Below are positions 26,706-35,523 of a stretch of 64,000 nucleotides of DNA, in pieces (position 1 is the first letter of the stretch; every line of letters begins with the position of its first letter). The stretch is from Comamonadaceae bacterium UBA4962. Its GTDB lineage: Bacteria > Pseudomonadota > Gammaproteobacteria > Burkholderiales > Burkholderiaceae_C. Both the position numbers and the translations under genes were made by a program. Location of the stretch: positions 279,037-343,036 of the forward strand of contig DHAE01000026.1 of assembly GCA_002397315.1 (NCBI GenBank). Direction: 5' to 3'. The notes beneath the pieces are model-generated. The model was not told where the DNA came from. It saw only the letters and a program-made list of their open reading frames with translations, and did no database searches.

Positions 26706-27733
26706 GGCAACTGGATCCGGGTGTCGCGCGCGAACGGCCACTTGCGCTGGATCTCGTTGACCAGGCTCTCGACCTTGCGCAGGTTGCTTTCCACGTCGGC
26801 GCGCAGCGCGCCGAGGTCGGTGGTGGCCTCGCGGGCATTGGCGCCGATGGCCTGGGCCTCGGCCAGCACCGCATCGACCTTGGCAAGGCTCTGCCGCGTG
26901 TCCGCCAGCAGTCCGTTGAGCTGCACCACGGTGGCGCGCACGTCGGTGACGAGGCCCGCCTCCCCGGCCGCGCCGAACACCTGCCGGTCCGCCTTGGCGG
27001 CCATGCCGTCGATGCGTGCGAGCAACTGGTTGGTGCGGTCCAGCGTGGTGGCGAGCTTGCGGGCCTCCGCCTCGCTGCCGAGCAGCACGCCCAATGCGCC
27101 GCCCGGCGCATTGAGCCGCCCGGTGAGCGTGCGCACATTGTCCAGCGTGCCGCCGAGCGCGGCGTCCTGCGCGGTGAGGGCCTGCAGGTTCGACAGCAGC
27201 TCGCGCGCGGCCGACATCAATTGGGGGATCTCGGCCGTGGCGTCGCCGCGCAGCACGGGCCGCACGGCGCCGTCGGGCAGCGGCGGGTCGGTGAGGATGC
27301 CGCTGTAGGCCTTGATGGTGGTGCCGCCGACGATGCCGCGCACGAGGGTGAACACGCTGGATTCGCGCAGCCAGTGCGCATCCTTGCGCGGCACGTCGAT
27401 CAGGATGCGCACGTCGCCGCCCTCGGCCAGTTCGGTGCGGCGCACCCGGCGGATGGGAAAGCCGGAGAACGTCATGTCCATGCCCGCCACCACGCCTTCG
27501 GAATCGTCGGCGGTCAGCACCAGTTGCTGTGTCGGCTCGAACACGCCCCGCGCGTAAAGCAGATACAGCCCGGAGCCGACGATCAGCACCAGCGTGAACA
27601 GCAGCAGCGCCGCGGCCTTGCGCTCCAGGTGCGCCACGGGCCGCAGCAGCGCCTCGGCCGGATCGGCTGCGGGTGGCGCGGACGGGGGTGGCGGTGGAGG
27701 CGAGGGCCGGGGTGCGGGAGAGGTGTCGTTCAT
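26702..27733 (-). CDS. MlaD/MCE-family protein
   Basis: A 343-residue protein with a Pro-rich cytoplasmic N-terminus, one transmembrane helix (AALLLFTLVLIVGSGLYLLYA, about residues 41-61) and an MCE domain (about 68-150, VLTADDSEGVVAGMDMTFSGFPIRRV). A long helical C-terminus follows. MCE proteins form periplasmic rings or tubes that move phospholipids between membranes. It is followed by an overlapping lipoprotein gene and preceded by a permease gene. Confidence 0.87.
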   Translation of the reverse strand: MNDTSPAPRPSPPPPPPSAPPAADPAEALLRPVAHLERKAAALLLFTLVLIVGSGLYLLYARGVFEPTQQLVLTADDSEGVVAGMDMTFSGFPIRRVRRTELAEGGDVRILIDVPRKDAHWLRESSVFTLVRGIVGGTTIKAYSGILTDPPLPDGAVRPVLRGDATAEIPQLMSAARELLSNLQALTAQDAALGGTLDNVRTLTGRLNAPGGALGVLLGSEAEARKLATTLDRTNQLLARIDGMAAKADRQVFGAAGEAGLVTDVRATVVQLNGLLADTRQSLAKVDAVLAEAQAIGANAREATTDLGALRADVESNLRKVESLVNEIQRKWPFARDTRIQLP

Positions 27734-27757
27734 CGCAGGCGTTTCAGAAAATCGGTG

Positions 27758-28579
27758 TCAGTAGTAGTTGCCCATGAGCGAGGCGACCTCGATCAGCAGC
27801 AGCACGGCGAACATGCGCGCGAAGCCGCCGAGCTCGGAGCGGGCGCGCGGATCGCCCGTGGCATGCAGGCCGGCGGCCATGGGAATGAGCGCCACGGCCA
27901 GGCTGAACAGCAGTGTCTTGAGCGCGAACAGCAGCGTGACGGACGGCGTGAACACCTGGCCGAACATGCGCGTATAGCCGGGCAGCCCGGCCGTGTTCGC
28001 GCCGTAGACGCCCAGGTACGCCATGGCGAGGGCCACCACGCACGAAAGCGCCGCGAGAGTGATGCTGGCGTAGACGCCCGCGACCACGCGCGGCAGCAGC
28101 TCCACGCGCACCGGGTCGGCACCGCGCGCGCGCAGTGCTTCCCAGTGGCCCGACTGGCGCATCAGCGCGAGTTGGGTGCCGCCCGGAATGGTCGCCCGCA
28201 GCGCGACGAACAGTGCGGCCGTGAGCGGTATCAGCTCGAGCACCAGCACGCGCACCACCATCTGCAGCGCGTAGTGCGACAGCCCGTAGCTGCGCGCCGT
28301 GACCACGACGATGTGCGTGACCACCAGGCAGACCAGCGCCACCAGCGCGGTGAACCCGAGCAGCAGCGGGGCCGTGTCCAGGTACAGGTGACGGGCCAGC
28401 CGCACGCGCGTGGAGCGGCCGTAGCTGGACGGCGACAGCATGAGCACCGCCACCACGGCCCCCAGGTGGACGATGCGCCACCACGCCAACGCCCAGCCGC
28501 GCGCCGCGCGCCAGAGCCGCGTGGGCAGGCCCGGCAGCGGCGCCGTGCGTGCGTTCAGGGTCGGGCCTCCGGAGGTCAT
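27758..28579 (-). CDS. MlaE-family ABC transporter permease
   Basis: A 273-residue polytopic protein with about five hydrophobic segments. The conserved MlaE core is visible: VLVLELIPLTAALFVALRATIPGGTQLALM followed by LRARGADPVRVELLPRVVAG. It forms the membrane channel of a lipid-transport ABC complex with the downstream MCE protein. No MlaF-type ATPase gene is adjacent; instead its ATG overlaps the stop of a MerR regulator (ATGA at 28576-28579). Confidence 0.88.
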   Translation of the reverse strand: MTSGGPTLNARTAPLPGLPTRLWRAARGWALAWWRIVHLGAVVAVLMLSPSSYGRSTRVRLARHLYLDTAPLLLGFTALVALVCLVVTHIVVVTARSYGLSHYALQMVVRVLVLELIPLTAALFVALRATIPGGTQLALMRQSGHWEALRARGADPVRVELLPRVVAGVYASITLAALSCVVALAMAYLGVYGANTAGLPGYTRMFGQVFTPSVTLLFALKTLLFSLAVALIPMAAGLHATGDPRARSELGGFARMFAVLLLIEVASLMGNYY

Positions 28580-29040
28580 ACGTGCCGCCGCGCGGGCGGA
28601 TCGGGCAGCGGCAGCGGGTCGGCGTCCGCCCGGTCGTGCAGCGCCTCGATCACGTGGCAGCGGTTGCCGTCGGTTCCGTCGCAGCGGCCGCGCAGCGACA
28701 GCAGTTGCGATTCCAGCGCCTGCAGCTCGTGCAGGCGCGTGCGCACGTGCGAGAGGTGCTCGTCCACCGTGGCGCAGGCGGCATGGTCGGTGGCCGTATC
28801 CGGGCCGCGGCCCAGCGATAGCAGCGTGCGCACTTCGTCCAGCGACATGTCCATGGCGCGGCACAGCCGGATGAACCGCAGGCGGTGGATCTCGTCGTCG
28901 CTGTAGAGGCGGTAGCGGTTGTCGGCGCGCGCCTGCACGGGCAGCAGGCCCTCCTTCTCGTAATAGCGGATGGTGGCGGCGGGCACGCCCGAGAGGCGGG
29001 CGGCATCGCCTATACGGTGGTAGGGACTTGCGGCAGACAC
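28576..29040 (-). CDS. MerR-family Cd(II)/Pb(II)-type metal sensor
   Basis: A 154-residue regulator with the MerR helix-turn-helix (RIGDAARLSGVPAATIRYYEKEGLL), a dimerisation helix and three Cys at 89, 120 and 128. These match the one-plus-two Cys pattern of the CadR/PbrR branch that binds Cd, Pb or Zn. It starts with GTG at 29040 with AAGG seven bases upstream. It is divergent from a metal P-type ATPase, its obvious target, and its 3' end overlaps the permease gene. Confidence 0.88.
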   Translation of the reverse strand: MSAASPYHRIGDAARLSGVPAATIRYYEKEGLLPVQARADNRYRLYSDDEIHRLRFIRLCRAMDMSLDEVRTLLSLGRGPDTATDHAACATVDEHLSHVRTRLHELQALESQLLSLRGRCDGTDGNRCHVIEALHDRADADPLPLPDPPARRHV

Positions 29041-29043
29041 GGC

Positions 29044-29074
29044 TTGACCTTGAAGCGGCTTGAAGGTTTCCAAT
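29044..29074 (+). promoter_or_regulatory. MerR-type operator/promoter of the metal ATPase
   Basis: TTGACC (29044-29049) and TCCAAT (29069-29074) are 19 bases apart. This is the overlong spacing characteristic of MerR-activated promoters. The spacer carries the dyad ACCTTGAAGC-G-GCTTGAAGGT (29047-29067), with one mismatched pair in ten. The dyad also lies just upstream of the regulator's own start on the other strand, which allows autoregulation. Confidence 0.8.
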
Positions 29075-29134
29075 GATGGCACGGTCCGGTTGCGGACCCC
29101 TGTCGGAATTCTCCCCAACGCAAGGACACAGCAC

Positions 29135-31363
29135 ATGGCAAGCACGGCATCCACCGGCCGATCCCCGGCAGCATCTTCCGCAGGAGCGAAGCCGCGCATC
29201 GACATCTCCTGTGGATGCAGCAGCGGGTGCGGGTCCGCCCCGCGGGCGGCGTCGCCCGCAGCGGCGCGCACGGCATCGCCCGCCGGGGCAGCGGCCCACG
29301 TTGGCGGCTCCGCGCACGGCAGCCGGGGCGACCACGCCGGCCACGGCCATGCGGACGGGCCGAAGGGCCAGGCCGGCGGCACGCACGACCACGACCATGA
29401 ACATGGCGATGGCCACGACCACGGCCACGATCACGATCACGGCATGCTGCCCGGCTGGGGCCGGCTCGGGGCGTCGCTCGTGGCCGCCACCGCCGCAGAA
29501 CTGCTGCACCTGCTCGCGCCGGACACCCTGCCCTGGCGGGCCACGGGCATGGCCGTGGCCGCCGCCGCGATCCTGCTGGCCGGGTTGGGCGTGTACCGCG
29601 CCGGCCTCGGTGCGCTGGCGCGCGGCCGGCTGGACATTTCCGCGCTCATGGCCGTGGCCGTGACGGGCGCGTTCCTCATCGGGCAGTGGCCCGAGGCCGC
29701 CATGGTGATGGCGCTCTACGCCCTGGCCGAGCGCATCGAGGAGCGGGCCGTGGGCCGCGCGCGCGACTCCATCGGCGCCCTGCTGGCGCTCAGCCCCGAG
29801 CAGGCCGAGCTGCGCGGCGAGGACGGCCGGTGGCGCACGGTGCCCGCGGCCGAGGTGCCGCTGGGCGCCGTGCTGCGGCTGCGCCCCGGCGCGCGCGTGC
29901 CGCTGGACGGCCTGGTGCTGGAAGGCCGCGGCGCGGTGGACGAATCCAGCGTGACGGGCGAGAGCCTGGCGGTGGACAAGGCACCCGGCGACGCGCTCTA
30001 TGCCGGCACGCTCAACGCACAGGCCGAACTGCAGTTCCGCGTGACCGCCGCCGCCGGCAACACCACGCTGGACCGCATCATCCACGCGGTGGAAGAAGCT
30101 CAAGGGTCGCGCGCGCCCATGCAGCGCTTCGTCGACCGGTTCGCCGCCGTCTACACGCCCGCCGTCTTCGCGCTCGCGGCCCTCGTGGCCGTGGGCGCGC
30201 CGCTGGCGCTGGGCTGGGCCTGGCTGGACGCCCTCTACCGCGCCCTGGTGCTGCTGGTGATCGCCTGCCCGTGCGCGCTGGTGATCGCCACGCCGGTGAC
30301 GGTGGTGAGCGGGCTGGCCGCGGGCGCGCGCCGCGGCATCCTGATCAAGGGCGGCCAGTGGCTGGAGCGGGCCCGCGGCGTGCGCGCCGTGGCCTTCGAC
30401 AAGACGGGCACGGTGACGGCCGGCCGGCCGGTGCTGGTGGGCAGCGAGCGCTTCGGCGATGACGGCGCGGCCGACGTGGCCGCAGCCCTCGCGGGGCGCT
30501 CGGACCATCCGGTGTCCAAGGCCATCGCGGCCGGGATCGCCCCCACGGAAACGACAGGAAATGCCGACGGCACGGCCAGCACCATGCCCCCACCGGCGGA
30601 CCTCCCGGACGTACAGGACTTCACCGCCCTGCCCGGCCGCGGCGTGGAAGGCCGCATCCACGGCGCGACCTGGTTCCTCGGCAACCGGCGCCTGGCGCAG
30701 GAGCGCGGCCTGTGGACGGAGGCGGTGGAGGCCGCCGCCGCGGCGCACGAATCGCAGGGCCGCAGCGTGACGCTGCTGGGCAATGCCCACGGCGTGCGCG
30801 CGCTGTTCGTGGTGGCCGACACGCTGCGGCCCCAGGCCGCCGAGGCCGTGGCCGAGCTGCGCGCCCTGGGCATCGTGCCGGTGATGCTGACGGGCGACCA
30901 CGCGGCCGCGGCCCGGGCCGCCGCGCAGCAGGCCGGCATTGCGGAGGTGCAGGCGGGTCTGCTGCCCGAACAGAAGCTCTCGGCCATCGCCGCCCTGCAG
31001 CGGCAGCATGGCATGACCGCGATGGCGGGCGACGGCATCAACGATGCGCCTGCCCTCGCCCGCGCCGACATCGGCTTCGCCATGGGCGCGGCCGGCACCG
31101 ACGTGGCCATGGAGACCGCGGACGTGGTCATCATGAACGATGATCTGCGTCGCGTGGCCGAAACCGTGCGCCTCTCGCGCCGCACGCATGCGGTGCTGTG
31201 GCAGAACATCGCGCTGGCGCTGGGCATCAAGGCGGTGTTCTTCGGCTTGGCCCTCGCAGGGCAGGCCACGATGTGGATGGCCGTGTTCGCGGACATGGGA
31301 GCGAGCCTGCTGGTGGTGGCGAACGGGTTGCGCATGCTGCGCGGGGTGGGCCGCTCTGAATAG
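29135..31363 (+). CDS. Heavy-metal-translocating P-type ATPase (Cd/Pb/Zn efflux)
   Basis: A 742-residue P1B ATPase that exports toxic divalent metal ions across the inner membrane. It has the transmembrane CPC motif (residues 378-380, ACPCALVIATP), the phosphorylation site DKTGT (Asp 422), TGES and GDGINDAPALA. The N-terminus lacks a ferredoxin-like GMxCxxC metal-binding domain. It has instead a small Cys cluster (SCGCSSGCG, from residue 25) and a His/Asp-rich stretch (about residues 80-105). AAGGAC precedes the ATG at 29135. It is controlled by the divergent MerR protein. Confidence 0.93.
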   Translation: MASTASTGRSPAASSAGAKPRIDISCGCSSGCGSAPRAASPAAARTASPAGAAAHVGGSAHGSRGDHAGHGHADGPKGQAGGTHDHDHEHGDGHDHGHDHDHGMLPGWGRLGASLVAATAAELLHLLAPDTLPWRATGMAVAAAAILLAGLGVYRAGLGALARGRLDISALMAVAVTGAFLIGQWPEAAMVMALYALAERIEERAVGRARDSIGALLALSPEQAELRGEDGRWRTVPAAEVPLGAVLRLRPGARVPLDGLVLEGRGAVDESSVTGESLAVDKAPGDALYAGTLNAQAELQFRVTAAAGNTTLDRIIHAVEEAQGSRAPMQRFVDRFAAVYTPAVFALAALVAVGAPLALGWAWLDALYRALVLLVIACPCALVIATPVTVVSGLAAGARRGILIKGGQWLERARGVRAVAFDKTGTVTAGRPVLVGSERFGDDGAADVAAALAGRSDHPVSKAIAAGIAPTETTGNADGTASTMPPPADLPDVQDFTALPGRGVEGRIHGATWFLGNRRLAQERGLWTEAVEAAAAAHESQGRSVTLLGNAHGVRALFVVADTLRPQAAEAVAELRALGIVPVMLTGDHAAAARAAAQQAGIAEVQAGLLPEQKLSAIAALQRQHGMTAMAGDGINDAPALARADIGFAMGAAGTDVAMETADVVIMNDDLRRVAETVRLSRRTHAVLWQNIALALGIKAVFFGLALAGQATMWMAVFADMGASLLVVANGLRMLRGVGRSE

Positions 31364-31369
31364 GACAAG

Positions 31370-32332
31370 ATGGAACTGAGACAACTCCGCACGTTCGTGC
31401 GCATCGTCGAACTGGGCTCGATGAGCCGCGCCGCGCTGGACCTGGACATGGTGCAGTCCGCGCTGAGCCAGCAGATCGGCCGCCTGGAATCCGAACTCTC
31501 GACGCGGCTGCTGCAGCGCACGCCGCGCGGCGTCGTCCCCACGGAGGCCGGCCAGGCCTTCTTCCACGAGGCCCAGCTCACGCTGCGCCATGCCGAGCAG
31601 GCCGTGCTCGCGGCGCAGCAGGCGCGCCTGTCGGGGGCGGTGAGCATGGGCCTGCCGCCCTCCATCGCCTCGGTGCTCGGCCTGCCCCTGATGCGTGCCA
31701 TGCAGGAGCGCTATCCCGACGTACGGATGCACATCGTCTCGGCGCTGTCCGGGCACCTGACGGGCCTGCTCAACGCACGGCAGCTCGACCTGGCCATCCT
31801 GTTCGACACGCACAGCGCCCGGCGCTGGAGCATCACGCCGCTGCTGGAAGAGCGCCTCTTCCTGATCCAGTCGCGCACCCGGCCCGTGGCGCCCGGCATC
31901 GTCCACGCCGCGCCGGTGCGGCTGGCCCAGCTGGGCGACGTGCCGCTGATCCTGCCCTCGGGCAGCCATGGCCTGCGCAGCACGGTGACGGCGGCGTTCG
32001 CGACGGCCAGCGTCCAGCCGCGCATGGCGATGGAGATCGATTCGCTGCCGCTGCTGATGGAGGCCGTGGACGCGGGTTTCGGGGCCACGGTGCAGCCCTG
32101 GTCGGCCGTGGCGCTCTACAAGGAGGATGCGGCGGAACGGTTCCAGTGGTCGGAAATCGCCGACGAGAAGGTCCGGCGCGATGCGGCCCTCTGCAGCCTC
32201 TCCGACGACGAACTCTCGCCCGCAGGCCTCGCCGCGCGCGTGGCGCTGCTCGACTGCGCCCGGCGGCTGGTACGGTCGGGCCAGTGGATCGGCGCCACGC
32301 TCACGGACCGGCCGACCCATCACGGATCGTGA
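31370..32332 (+). CDS. LysR-family regulator (TcuR-like)
   Basis: A 320-residue LysR protein with the helix-turn-helix SMSRAALDLDMVQSALSQQIGRLE in the first 60 residues and an effector domain behind it. It begins 6 bases after the ATPase gene but belongs functionally with the tcuAB-like genes downstream. In Salmonella a LysR protein, TcuR, controls tricarballylate use. That role here is inferred from neighbourhood and overall resemblance. Confidence 0.85.
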   Translation: MELRQLRTFVRIVELGSMSRAALDLDMVQSALSQQIGRLESELSTRLLQRTPRGVVPTEAGQAFFHEAQLTLRHAEQAVLAAQQARLSGAVSMGLPPSIASVLGLPLMRAMQERYPDVRMHIVSALSGHLTGLLNARQLDLAILFDTHSARRWSITPLLEERLFLIQSRTRPVAPGIVHAAPVRLAQLGDVPLILPSGSHGLRSTVTAAFATASVQPRMAMEIDSLPLLMEAVDAGFGATVQPWSAVALYKEDAAERFQWSEIADEKVRRDAALCSLSDDELSPAGLAARVALLDCARRLVRSGQWIGATLTDRPTHHGS

Positions 32333-32349
32333 TACCCCCATAACGAAAG

Positions 32350-32383
32350 GCCCCTGCACGGGGGCGGCAGCGATTCCTATAGT
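32350..32383 (+). promoter_or_regulatory. Candidate promoter upstream of tcuA-like gene
   Basis: TATAGT at 32378-32383 matches the -10 consensus in five of six positions, about 55 bases before the tcuA-like start. A short inverted repeat GCCCC-TGCACG-GGGGC (32350-32365) covers the -35 area, where a LysR activator would bind. No good -35 hexamer is present, as expected for an activated promoter. Confidence 0.4.
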
Positions 32384-32437
32384 CCGGCGCAACGACACAA
32401 AGCGCTGAACCGCGGTGGGCCTCGCCCGTCGCTGCCC

Positions 32438-33883
32438 ATGATGAAACGAGACAACTTCGACACCGATGTGCTGGTGATCGGTGGCGGCAATGCAGCCCTC
32501 TGCGCCGCGCTGATGGCGCGCGAAGCCGGCGCCCGCGTGCTGCTGCTGGAATCCGCGCCGCGTGACTGGCGGGGCGGCAACTCCGCCCACACCCGCAACC
32601 TGCGCTGCATGCACGATGCGCCGCAGGACGTGCTGGTCGAGGCCTATCCCGAAGAGGAGTTCTGGCAGGACCTGCTGAAGGTGACGGGCGGCCTCACCGA
32701 CGAACACCTGGCCCGCATGGTGATCCGCGCCTCGTCCACCTGCCGCGGCTGGATGCGCCGGCACGGCGTGCACTTCCAGCCGCCGCTCTCGGGCGCGCTG
32801 CACGTGGCGCGCACCAATGCCTTCTTCATGGGCGGCGGCAAGGCGCTGGTGAATGCGTACTTCCGCAGCGCCGAAGCCCTGGGCGTGCAGGTGCGCTACG
32901 AAGCGCCCGTGGACCGCCTGGAGATCGAGAACGGCGCCTTCCAGGCGGCCTGGGTGGGCGGGCAGCGCATCACGGCGCGCAGTTGCGTGCTGGCCGCAGG
33001 GGGCTTCGAATCCAACCGCGAGTGGCTGCGCGAGGCCTGGGGCCGGAACGAGCGCGGCGAATGGCCCGCGGACAACTTCCTGATCCGCGGCACGGCCTTC
33101 AACCAGGGCGTGCTGCTGCGGCACCTGCTGGAGGCGCAGCAGGCCGACGGCATCGGCGACCCGACGCAGGCGCACATGGTGGCGATCGACGCGCGCGCGC
33201 CGCTCTACGACGGCGGGATCTGCACGCGCATCGACTGCGTGTCGCTCGGCGTGGTGGTGAACCGCGAGGCCCGGCGCTTCTACGACGAGGGCGAGGATTT
33301 CTGGCCCAAGCGCTATGCCATCTGGGGGCGCCTCGTGGCCCAGCAGCCGGGCCAGATCGCGTACTCGGTCATCGACGCCAAGGCGATCGGCCGCTTCATG
33401 CCGCCGGTGTTTCCGGGCGAGCAGGCCGGCTCGCTGCCGGAGCTCGCGGAGAAGCTCGGGCTGGACGTCGGGCAGTTCATGCAGACGCTGGACGCCTACA
33501 ACGCCGCCTGCCGGCCGGGCCGCTTCGACCACACGGCGCTGGACGACTGCCGCACCGACGGCATCGCGCCCGCCAAGACGCACTGGGCCCGCCCGATCGA
33601 CACGCCGCCGTTCTACGGCTATGCGCTGCGGCCCGGCGTGACCTTCACCTACCTGGGCCTGAAGACCGACGACACCGCCGCCGTGCGCTTCGGCGGCAAG
33701 CCCAGCGCCAACCTGTTCGTGGCCGGCGAAATGATGGCCGGCAACGTGCTGGGCAAGGGCTATACGGCCGGCGTGGGCATGTCCATCGGCACGGCGTTCG
33801 GCCGCATCGCGGGACGCAATGCCGCGCTCGCCGCGGCCGGAAAGCCTGCCCAGCGCGGCGCAGTGAACGACGAAGAGACCTGA
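32438..33883 (+). CDS. tcuA: FAD-dependent tricarballylate dehydrogenase-like protein
   Basis: A 481-residue flavoprotein of the fumarate reductase/succinate dehydrogenase flavoprotein family. The FAD motif is DVLVIGGGNAALCAALMARE, and the GGNSAHTRNLR block and the C-terminal GEMMAGNVLGKGYTAGVGMSIG are as in TcuA. TcuA oxidises tricarballylate to cis-aconitate and depends on TcuB to reoxidise its FAD; a tcuB-like gene follows directly (2 bases). The true substrate here could be another di- or tricarboxylate, given the unusual neighbours. A second ATG lies at 32441. Confidence 0.82.
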   Translation: MMKRDNFDTDVLVIGGGNAALCAALMAREAGARVLLLESAPRDWRGGNSAHTRNLRCMHDAPQDVLVEAYPEEEFWQDLLKVTGGLTDEHLARMVIRASSTCRGWMRRHGVHFQPPLSGALHVARTNAFFMGGGKALVNAYFRSAEALGVQVRYEAPVDRLEIENGAFQAAWVGGQRITARSCVLAAGGFESNREWLREAWGRNERGEWPADNFLIRGTAFNQGVLLRHLLEAQQADGIGDPTQAHMVAIDARAPLYDGGICTRIDCVSLGVVVNREARRFYDEGEDFWPKRYAIWGRLVAQQPGQIAYSVIDAKAIGRFMPPVFPGEQAGSLPELAEKLGLDVGQFMQTLDAYNAACRPGRFDHTALDDCRTDGIAPAKTHWARPIDTPPFYGYALRPGVTFTYLGLKTDDTAAVRFGGKPSANLFVAGEMMAGNVLGKGYTAGVGMSIGTAFGRIAGRNAALAAAGKPAQRGAVNDEET

Positions 33884-33884
33884 G

Positions 33885-35093
33885 ATGCAGAACCCCCACC
33901 CCATGGCCGACGAGGCCCAGGACCGCATGCCCGCCGCGCGCCGGGTGATCCCGATCCGCCCCGCGCCGACCGAGACCGCCTCCGAGGCCGAGGTGGCGCG
34001 CGCGCTGCAGATCTGCAATGCCTGCCGCTACTGCGAGGGTTTTTGCGCGGTGTTCCCCGCGATGACGCGGCGGCTGGAGTTCGGCAAGGCCGACGTGCAC
34101 TATCTGGCCAACCTGTGCCACAACTGCGGGGCCTGCCTGCACGCCTGCCAGTACGCGCCGCCGCACGAATTCGGCGTGAACATCCCGAAGGCCATGGCCG
34201 AGGTGCGCGGCCAGACCTACGTGGACTACGCCTGGCCGCCCGCCCTGGGCCGGCTCTACCAGCGCAACGGCCTCACGCTGTCGCTGGCGCTGGCGGCGGG
34301 CCTGTTCCTCTTCCTCGCGCTGGCCGTGGCGCTGCAGGGCGGCGTGGCGCGGCTCTGGGGCGGCGGGCTGGGCAACAACTTCTACCACCTGTTCCCGCAC
34401 AACCTGCTGGTGGGCATTTTCGCGCCGGTGTTCCTGTTCGCGGTGTTCGCGCTGGGGATGGGCGTGCGCCGCTTCTGGAAGGACGTGAAGCCCGCCACCA
34501 GCGGCGTGGACGTGGGCGCGCCCGCCGCCGCCGAGGCCGCCTCCGACGTGCTGCGCCTCAAGTACCTGGGCGGCGGCCACGGCGAAGGCTGCCACGAGGA
34601 GGACGACGCCTATACCCTGAAGCGCCGGCGCTTCCACCACCTCACCTTCTACGGCTTTTTGCTGTGCTTCGCCGCCACGTCGCTCGGCACCGTCTACCAC
34701 TACGCCTTCGGCTGGGTGGCGCCCTACGAGCTGCCCAGCCTGCCCAAGCTGCTGGGCGCGCTGGGCGGGGTGGGCCTGATGGTCGGCACGGCGGGCCTCT
34801 GGACGCTGCGCCGCGCCCGGCACCCGCAGCACGCCGACGCCCGGCAGCAGCCCATGGACCTGGGCTTCATCGCCCTGCTGTTCTTGGTGGCCGCGAGCGG
34901 CATGGCGCTCTGGCTCGGCCGCGCCACCCCGGCGCTCGCCCTGCTGCTGTGCCTGCACCTGGGCGCGGTGATCGCGCTGTTCGCCACCCTGCCCTACGGC
35001 AAGTTCGCGCACGGCATCTTCCGCACCGCCGCGCTGCTGCGCCACAACGCCGAGAAGCGCCTGCCCAGCCCCATCGGCGTGGGCGCGGACTGA
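33885..35093 (+). CDS. tcuB: TcuB-like membrane iron-sulfur electron-transfer protein
   Basis: A 402-residue protein. The N-terminus carries two Cys clusters of the 4Fe-4S type (CNACRYCEGFCAVFP and CHNCGACLHACQYAPP, about residues 44-95). Behind it are about six transmembrane helices with His residues suited to heme or quinone contact. This matches TcuB, which takes electrons from reduced TcuA to the quinone pool. It follows the tcuA-like gene directly. Confidence 0.85.
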   Translation: MQNPHPMADEAQDRMPAARRVIPIRPAPTETASEAEVARALQICNACRYCEGFCAVFPAMTRRLEFGKADVHYLANLCHNCGACLHACQYAPPHEFGVNIPKAMAEVRGQTYVDYAWPPALGRLYQRNGLTLSLALAAGLFLFLALAVALQGGVARLWGGGLGNNFYHLFPHNLLVGIFAPVFLFAVFALGMGVRRFWKDVKPATSGVDVGAPAAAEAASDVLRLKYLGGGHGEGCHEEDDAYTLKRRRFHHLTFYGFLLCFAATSLGTVYHYAFGWVAPYELPSLPKLLGALGGVGLMVGTAGLWTLRRARHPQHADARQQPMDLGFIALLFLVAASGMALWLGRATPALALLLCLHLGAVIALFATLPYGKFAHGIFRTAALLRHNAEKRLPSPIGVGAD

Positions 35094-35116
35094 CGACGAC
35101 ACGAAAGGACCGCGCC

Positions 35117-35503
35117 ATGGCCGAATCCCTGCAGCAGCGCTTCGAATCCATCGCACGGCACGTGAACGCCGATTCCCGGCTGGTGCACCGCGGCCGCTAC
35201 CTCACGGCCGACCTGAAGGTGGTGGTGGACGACGTGCCCTACCTGCTGCGCATCCGCGGCGGCAGGATCGAAAGCCTCGCAACGCAGATGCCCCTGTTCG
35301 CTCCGGCCGACCTGGTCATCCGCGGCACCGCGGAGGCCTGGGCGGCCTTCTGGGAGCCCATGCCCCGGCCCGGCTGGCACGACCTTTTCGCGCTGACCAA
35401 GCGCGGTGCCATGGCGATCGAAGGCGACTCGCACATGCTGTTCGCCCACCTGCAGTACCTGAAGGACGTCCTGGCCCTGCCCCGCCGGGCGCCGTCCCAT
35501 TGA
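35117..35503 (+). CDS. Small SCP2-like protein of unknown function
   Basis: A 128-residue soluble protein with no signal peptide. Its pattern (LTADLKVVVDDVPYLLRIRGGRIE, then a C-terminal TKRGAMAIEGDSHMLFAHLQYLKDVLA) resembles the sterol-carrier-protein-2 fold used by small lipid- or acyl-binding proteins. It lies 23 bases after tcuB and 20 before the hydrolase gene, so it belongs to the same operon. The fold is an inference from overall pattern and the ligand is unknown. Confidence 0.7.
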   Translation: MAESLQQRFESIARHVNADSRLVHRGRYLTADLKVVVDDVPYLLRIRGGRIESLATQMPLFAPADLVIRGTAEAWAAFWEPMPRPGWHDLFALTKRGAMAIEGDSHMLFAHLQYLKDVLALPRRAPSH

Positions 35504-35523
35504 ACCCGACGAGAGGAAAAGCG

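Noticed and set aside
27758..34018. A minus-strand frame open for more than 2000 codons
   Set aside because: Only its last 274 codons (the MlaE permease) look like protein. The rest mirrors the metal ATPase, LysR and tcu genes on the plus strand and is a by-product of high G+C.
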